From CAZDHT01 sp964505325 (GTDB lineage: Bacteria > Planctomycetota > PUPC01), in the NCBI GenBank assembly GCA_964505325.1, contig CAZDHT010000185.1:1-11151 (forward strand): DNA of 11,151 bases, in the 5' to 3' direction. The notes under the pieces are model-generated. The model was not told where the DNA came from, made no database searches, and was given only the letters and a program-made list of their open reading frames with translations. The translations under genes and the position numbers were made by a program. Shown here piece after piece: positions 7,211 to 11,151 of this stretch (positions are counted from its first letter, which is position 1; the number at the start of each line of letters is the position of its first letter).

Positions 7211-7239
7211 TTGACCGCGATTTGCCCCCGCCCTATAAT
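7211..7239 (+). promoter_or_regulatory. Strong sigma70-type promoter of the PP2C phosphatase gene
   Basis: TTGACC (7211-7216), a 17-bp spacer and a perfect TATAAT (7234-7239) precede the gene. Transcription would start near 7247, about 35 nt before ATG 7282. This is the best -10 box in the window. Confidence 0.75.
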
Positions 7240-7281
7240 CATTTGTCGCAATGTACGGTTGCGCGCGGATCGGACCTTCAC

Positions 7282-8067
7282 ATGGCCGACAGCGATGACA
7301 GACTGCTCTCGGTCGAGGACCTGCTCGACACAGGGCGGATGCGCGAGCAGCTCGAGATCGCCCGCCGCATTCAGCGGGGGTTCCTTCCCAAGGCGCCGCC
7401 CGGGCTGCACGGCTTCGACATCGGCGGCTGGAACGAGCCGTGCTACGAGACTGGAGGCGACTACTACGATTTCATCCGCCTGCCAGGCGGCCGGTTGGGC
7501 ATCGCCATCGGCGATGTCTCCGGCCACGGCATCGGGTCCGCCCTCCTCATGGCCAGCGCCCGATCCGCGCTCCGCGCGCTCTTCCAGGTCAGCGGCCGCT
7601 CTGGCGACGTGCTGTCGCGCCTGAACGACGTGCTCGTGCCCGACATGCTCGAAGACCACTTCATGACGATGTTCGTCGGAGTGCTGGACCTGCGCACCAA
7701 ACGGCTGCGATATGCAGTGGCCGGTCACGAGCGACCGCTCCTGCTCCGGAACGGAGCCGATACGTTCGTGCAGCTCGACGGGGAAGGCATGCCGCTTGGC
7801 ATCCGCGCCGGCCTCGCCTATTCCGAGGGCGAACCCGTGATGCTGCGTCAGGGCGATCTGGCGGTGTGCCTCACCGACGGGATCTGGGAGGCCACCAATG
7901 GGCGCGACGAGGAATTCGGCTACGATCGTCTCCGGGCCGTCTTGCTTCGCCACCGTGGCGGCACCGCAAAGCAGGTCATTCAAGCGGTCAAGGACAACAT
8001 ATTCCAGTTCGTGGGAGAGACCAGGCAGCTCGACGACCTTACGCTTCTGGTGCTGAAGGTTCGTTAG
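7282..8067 (+). CDS. SpoIIE/RsbU-type PP2C Ser/Thr protein phosphatase, stand-alone
   Basis: This is a 261-residue soluble metal-dependent phosphatase. The N-terminal EIARRIQRGFLPKAPP (25-40) is the typical linker helix seen before SpoIIE domains. The catalytic core holds GGDYYDF (58-64), GDVSGHGIGSALLMA (77-91), AGHERPLLL (147-155), MPLGI (170-174), LTDGIWEATN (197-206) and DDLTLLVL (251-258). The metal-binding Asp residues at 60, 78, 199 and 252 are all present. RsbU-like enzymes dephosphorylate anti-sigma-factor antagonists; no such antagonist or anti-sigma kinase is encoded here. There is no PAS, GAF, HAMP or receiver domain, unlike many relatives, so the input signal must come through a partner. 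ATG 7282 is chosen because the longer frame starts upstream of the promoter. The gene's TAG overlaps the galK stop. Confidence 0.93.
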   Translation: MADSDDRLLSVEDLLDTGRMREQLEIARRIQRGFLPKAPPGLHGFDIGGWNEPCYETGGDYYDFIRLPGGRLGIAIGDVSGHGIGSALLMASARSALRALFQVSGRSGDVLSRLNDVLVPDMLEDHFMTMFVGVLDLRTKRLRYAVAGHERPLLLRNGADTFVQLDGEGMPLGIRAGLAYSEGEPVMLRQGDLAVCLTDGIWEATNGRDEEFGYDRLRAVLLRHRGGTAKQVIQAVKDNIFQFVGETRQLDDLTLLVLKVR

Positions 8068-9248
8068 GAGGCAGCACGGATCACCTGGGCGCCGTTCTCG
8101 GGCGCGCAGACGTAGACGTGGGGGGCGATCCCGGTCCTTGCCTCGTAGGCCACCGCCACCTTCTTGCAGAACGAGTCCACGTGCTCCGCGTCGACCAGGT
8201 TGATCGTGCAGCCGCCGAATCCGCCGCCCGTCATCCGCGAGCCGTACACCCCCGTCTGCGACCACGCGATCTCGACCATCGCGTCCAGTTCCTCGCAGCT
8301 CACCTCGTAGTCGTCCCGCAGGCTTTCGTGCGACGCGTCCATCAGCACCCCCAGCGCCACGTAGTTCTGAAGCCGCATGTTCTTGGCCGCGTCGAGCACG
8401 CGGGCGTTCTCCGTGACCACGTGCCGGACCCGCTTGAAAATGACCGCGTCAAGTTCCGGCTGCAGCGCGGAGAGTTCGCCGGGCACCAGGTCTCGCAGCG
8501 CCTCGACCGGCTGGGCGGTCAGGATGCGTGCCGCCTCCGCCACGCCGCGCTCGCACTCATTCCGGCGTTCCTCGTATTCCGAGGTGCCCAATTCGCGGCG
8601 GACGCCCGTGTCGCACACGACGAACTTCGCCGTGTCTGTCGAGCACGGGATCAACTCGTGTTGCATGCTCCGGCAGTCCAGTCTCACCGCCGACCCGGCC
8701 TCTCCGAACAGCGCGGTATACTGGTCCATCACGCCGCAGCGCATCCCGGCGTGTTCATTCTCCGCCCTCATGCACATCCGGGCCAGCTTATGCCTGTCCA
8801 GCTCGACACGCACGGCCGACGTCAGAGCCAGCGCCGAGGCCACCTCCAACGCCGCCGAAGACGACAGGCCCCCGCCTATCGGCAGCGTGGTGTGCACCAC
8901 CATATCCACGCCGGCGAGGTCCAGGCCGGCTTCATCCTGGAGGACCCTCGCCACTCCGGCCACGTAGCGCAACCACTGGGGTTCGGCGGGCATCTCCGGC
9001 GCGTCTAGGGGGAACGTCCCCGACTCCTCCAATGCCATCGAGTGGACGTTCAGCTCCTGCGAACCGTTCGGCTTGAACGCGACCACGGTGTCCCGGGCGA
9101 TGGCGATAGGCAGCACGAACCCTTCGTTGTAGTCGGTGTGTCCGCCGATGATGTTGACTCGGCCCGGTGCCCGGGTGACCCCCACCCCCTTGCTGGTTCC
9201 ATACAACTCTTTGAACTTGAGCAGGATCGCGTTCGGTCGGTCGATCAT
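8064..9248 (-). CDS. galK: Galactokinase (GHMP kinase family)
   Basis: Galactokinase phosphorylates alpha-D-galactose at C1 with ATP, the first step of the Leloir pathway. The 394-residue length is normal. The family signature is RAPGRVNIIGGHTDYNEGFVLPIA (26-49), the GHMP ATP-binding motif PIGGGLSSSAALE (123-135), the catalytic Asp in GVMDQY (175) and the third motif SRMTGGGFGGCTI (337-349). Gly36 stands where most galactokinases have Glu (Glu42 in the Lactococcus enzyme), a residue that contacts the sugar; His37 and Asp39 are kept. Substrate preference may therefore differ. The start ATG 9248 is fixed by GAGAGGA 8 nt upstream and by the promoter; the open frame extending to 9830 runs through proC. 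No other gal gene is in the window. The stop TAA shares four bases with the convergent phosphatase gene. Confidence 0.93.
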   Translation of the reverse strand: MIDRPNAILLKFKELYGTSKGVGVTRAPGRVNIIGGHTDYNEGFVLPIAIARDTVVAFKPNGSQELNVHSMALEESGTFPLDAPEMPAEPQWLRYVAGVARVLQDEAGLDLAGVDMVVHTTLPIGGGLSSSAALEVASALALTSAVRVELDRHKLARMCMRAENEHAGMRCGVMDQYTALFGEAGSAVRLDCRSMQHELIPCSTDTAKFVVCDTGVRRELGTSEYEERRNECERGVAEAARILTAQPVEALRDLVPGELSALQPELDAVIFKRVRHVVTENARVLDAAKNMRLQNYVALGVLMDASHESLRDDYEVSCEELDAMVEIAWSQTGVYGSRMTGGGFGGCTINLVDAEHVDSFCKKVAVAYEARTGIAPHVYVCAPENGAQVIRAAS

Positions 9249-9273
9249 CGAAATGTCCTCTCGGGTGCAAAAG

Positions 9274-9302
9274 AAGATACTCTGCCATTCTCTGCCTGTC
9301 AA
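9274..9302 (-). promoter_or_regulatory. galK promoter with a tandem repeat in its spacer
   Basis: On the minus strand, TTGACA (9297-9302), a 17-bp spacer and TATCTT (9274-9279) give a predicted start near 9267 and a leader of about 19 nt. The whole spacer is GGCAGAGAATGGCAGAG, two copies of GGCAGAG with a 10-bp period, so both copies face the same side of the helix. This could be a protein-binding site, but no regulator gene is visible. Confidence 0.7.
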
Positions 9303-9352
9303 CGTCCAGGAAGACGACGGGCGCAGGCCGATGCCCCCGAGTTCTGAAGCAA

Positions 9353-9381
9353 TTGACAGCTTGAGGCGGCCTGGATAGAAT
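9353..9381 (+). promoter_or_regulatory. Promoter of proC (and probably the downstream kinase)
   Basis: TTGACA (9353-9358), a 17-bp spacer and TAGAAT (9376-9381) form a near-consensus promoter. The predicted start is near 9388, about 26 nt before the GTG at 9414. The -35 box is 50 bp from the -35 box of the divergent galK promoter. Confidence 0.75.
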
Positions 9382-9413
9382 GCCGGCGAAAGACAGGACG
9401 AAAGGAGTTCAAA

Positions 9414-10232
9414 GTGGGCGAGGCAGCCGCGTTGGGGTTCATCGGTGCGGGGAAGATGGCCACGGCGCTTTGTCGCGGCATTGTCGGGGCTGCGCTCTTC
9501 CAGGCCGCCGAAATCGTCGCAAGTGATCCCTCCAACGACCAGCGAAAGCGGTTCAGCGAAGAAACCGGCGCTCGAACGACCCCCAGCAACCCCGAGGCAT
9601 GCCGGGCGAGCACCGTGATCCTCGCGGTGAAGCCCCAGGTAATGCGGGAGGTGCTGGAGGAGATCGGCCCGCTGCTGGAACCCGACCGGCTGGTTGTATC
9701 CATTGCTGCCGGCATATCGACCGCGCAGATCGAAGCTGCGGCGCCCGAGCCAATCCGCGTCATTCGAGCGATGCCCAACACACCCATGCGGGTGGCCGAG
9801 GGTGCCGCCGCACTGTGCAAAGGCGCTCATGCCACCGACGAGGACATCGCGCGCGCCAGGCGGCTCTTCGAGCCTTGCGCCCTCGTCCTCGAAGTAAAAG
9901 AGGAGCTAATGCACGCGGTCACCGCCCTGTCGGGCAGCGGCCCGGCCTACGCGTTCTACGTGGCCGAGATCATGGCCAAGGCGGGGGTCGACATGGGGCT
10001 GTCGGAGGGCGATGCGGTGGCGCTCACGAACAGGACGTTGCTGGGCGCGGCGCGGATGCTCACCGAGACCGGCGAGCCGGCCGCCAAGCTGCGCAAAGAC
10101 GTCACCTCGCCCGGCGGCACCACCGAGGCGGCCCTTCGCTCGATGGAGAAGAACTCGGTTCCCGACCACGTGGCCCAAGCTATCCTTGCGGCGTGCGCCC
10201 GGTCGAAAGAGCTCGGCGCGGCCGGCAAGTAG
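9414..10232 (+). CDS. proC: Pyrroline-5-carboxylate reductase
   Basis: ProC catalyses the last step of proline synthesis, reducing 1-pyrroline-5-carboxylate with NAD(P)H in the cytoplasm. The 272-residue length is typical. The N-terminal Rossmann domain opens with LGFIGAGKMATAL (7-19), followed by VILAVKPQVM (68-77), VVSIAAGIS (94-102) and IRAMPNTP (117-124). The C-terminal dimerisation and substrate domain has VTALSGSGPAYAFYVAE (169-185) and the family signature DVTSPGGTTEAAL (229-241). The start is GTG 9414 with AGGAG (9403-9407) 6 nt upstream. An FHA-kinase gene follows after 17 bp with no terminator between, so the two are likely co-transcribed. proA and proB are not in the window. Confidence 0.96.
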   Translation: MGEAAALGFIGAGKMATALCRGIVGAALFQAAEIVASDPSNDQRKRFSEETGARTTPSNPEACRASTVILAVKPQVMREVLEEIGPLLEPDRLVVSIAAGISTAQIEAAAPEPIRVIRAMPNTPMRVAEGAAALCKGAHATDEDIARARRLFEPCALVLEVKEELMHAVTALSGSGPAYAFYVAEIMAKAGVDMGLSEGDAVALTNRTLLGAARMLTETGEPAAKLRKDVTSPGGTTEAALRSMEKNSVPDHVAQAILAACARSKELGAAGK

Positions 10233-10249
10233 ACCAGCAGGGACGCACC

Positions 10250-11151
10250 ATGCCGAAGATCCTGATCGAAAAGGGCTCCGGGCGCGGCGACGCGTTCCGC
10301 GTCACCGGTGGCGACAAGCTCGTGGTCGGGCGCGATCCCAACGCCGCCGATATCCTGCTGTCCGATACGCTGGTCTCCCGCAAGCACATGAGCATCGAGG
10401 CCCACGAGGACGGGATCCACGTCCGCGACGCCGGCAGCCTCAACGGCGTGTATGTCAACGGCGAGCGCGTGCAGGAAGCTAGGATCACGCCTGGCGACAA
10501 GATCCAGGCGGGCGACTGTCTGCTGTCCCTGCTGGCGGACGACGAGCGGCGGATGAGCGGCGGTCTGATCGGCCGCGAGATCGCCGGGCATCGGATCGTC
10601 GAGCGCATCGGCCGGGGCGGGATGGGGACCGTCCACAAGGCAATCCAGCTTTCGCTCGACCGGCCGGTGGCCATCAAGTTCCTGGCGGCGGAACTGGTCC
10701 GGGATCCGGAGTTTGTGGACCGGTTTGTCGCCGAGGCCCGCGCCGCCGGGCAGCTTAATCACAAGAACATCGTGCAGGTGTTCGACACGGGCAGTTGGGA
10801 GGCCATGTGCTATTACACGATGGAATATATGCCGTTCGGGAGCATCGGCGACCAGATCACCGGCGGCCAGAAGCTGCCCGTTGCGAACGTCGTGCCGATG
10901 ATGGTCGACGTGGCACACGCGCTGATCTACGCGGAAAAGAAGGGGGTCGTGCATCGCGACGTCAAGCCGGAAAACCTGATGATTGGGTTTGAGGGGATCG
11001 TGAAGATCGGCGATCTCGGCATCGCCAAAACTCTGCGGGACAGCCCGACGGTCGCCCAGGCCGACGGGGTGTACGGGTCCGCACACTACATGGCGCCGGA
11101 GCAGGCCCTCGGCCGTGACATCGACTGCGGTGTTGACATCTACTCCATGGG
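10250..11151 (+). CDS. FHA domain-Ser/Thr protein kinase, C-terminus beyond the window
   Basis: This open frame gives 300 residues plus two bases and has no stop before the right edge. The N-terminal FHA domain (about 1-95) binds phosphothreonine and shows VVGRDP (25-30), SRKH (43-46) and SLNGVYVNGERV (63-74). A short linker leads to a Hanks-type kinase from about 112. It has glycine loop IGRGGMGTVHKA (120-131), VAIK with Lys143, the helix-C Glu162, HRDVKPEN (235-242), DLG (255-257) in place of DFG, MAPE (281-284) and Asp296 in DIYSMG. All catalytic residues are present, so it should be active. The C-terminal lobe and any membrane or sensor domain lie outside the window. The start ATG 10250 has AGGG about 8 nt upstream. 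Kinases with a fused FHA domain probably recognise their own or a partner's phosphorylated threonine. Co-transcription with proC is likely. Confidence 0.93.
   Translation, partial: MPKILIEKGSGRGDAFRVTGGDKLVVGRDPNAADILLSDTLVSRKHMSIEAHEDGIHVRDAGSLNGVYVNGERVQEARITPGDKIQAGDCLLSLLADDERRMSGGLIGREIAGHRIVERIGRGGMGTVHKAIQLSLDRPVAIKFLAAELVRDPEFVDRFVAEARAAGQLNHKNIVQVFDTGSWEAMCYYTMEYMPFGSIGDQITGGQKLPVANVVPMMVDVAHALIYAEKKGVVHRDVKPENLMIGFEGIVKIGDLGIAKTLRDSPTVAQADGVYGSAHYMAPEQALGRDIDCGVDIYSM

Noticed and set aside
9249..9830. N-terminal extension of the galK frame through proC
   Set aside because: The galactokinase family starts near MIDRPN at 9248, where a ribosome site and promoter fit; the extension is antisense to a secure proC gene.

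Overview
The window is about 11 kb of GC-rich bacterial chromosome with densely packed housekeeping-type genes, ordinary Shine-Dalgarno sites, mixed ATG/GTG/TTG starts and readable sigma70-type promoters. The gene mix suggests a member of the Planctomycetota/PVC group or a neighbouring, mostly uncultured phylum. It includes a UvrB/UvrC-motif protein with an IQVR...GRPDG N-terminal segment, a YlbF-like protein, a SpoIIE-type phosphatase, an FHA-Ser/Thr kinase fusion and paired ABC-2 exporters. That placement is inference and weak; no rRNA or other marker is present.

Layout from left to right. The 3' end of a YlbF/YmcA-like helical protein (2-298, +) is followed by the only long non-coding stretch (299-616). 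This stretch holds a 76-bp element with GAG-type inverted ends and a TTA duplication (310-385), which looks like a miniature IS5/IS1031-type remnant, and then a run of small inverted repeats (412-586). A UVR-motif protein (617-1396, -) and a small lipoprotein (1649-2023, +) diverge from a 252-bp region that carries a promoter for each.

A five-gene minus-strand cluster follows, read from 7112 down to 2046: ABC ATPase, ABC-2 permease, second ABC ATPase, second ABC-2 permease, then xseA (exonuclease VII large subunit). The four ABC genes overlap or nearly touch and should form one operon making two ATPase-permease pairs, probably exporters. xseA has a 77-bp gap and a possible promoter of its own. 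Divergent from the ABC operon is a stand-alone SpoIIE/RsbU-type PP2C phosphatase (7282-8067, +) with a near-perfect promoter. It converges on galactokinase galK (8064-9248, -), and the two stop codons share the four bases TTAG.

Divergent from galK is proC (pyrroline-5-carboxylate reductase, 9414-10232, +), followed 17 bp later by an FHA-Ser/Thr protein kinase that runs off the window (10250-11151, +). The phosphatase and the kinase are the signalling components; nothing in the sequence identifies their partners.

I found no clear novel multi-gene system. The items most worth checking are the miniature element and hairpin run in 299-616, the Glu-to-Gly change in the galactokinase sugar-binding motif, a 10-bp-period repeat filling the galK promoter spacer, and the proC-FHA-kinase pairing.
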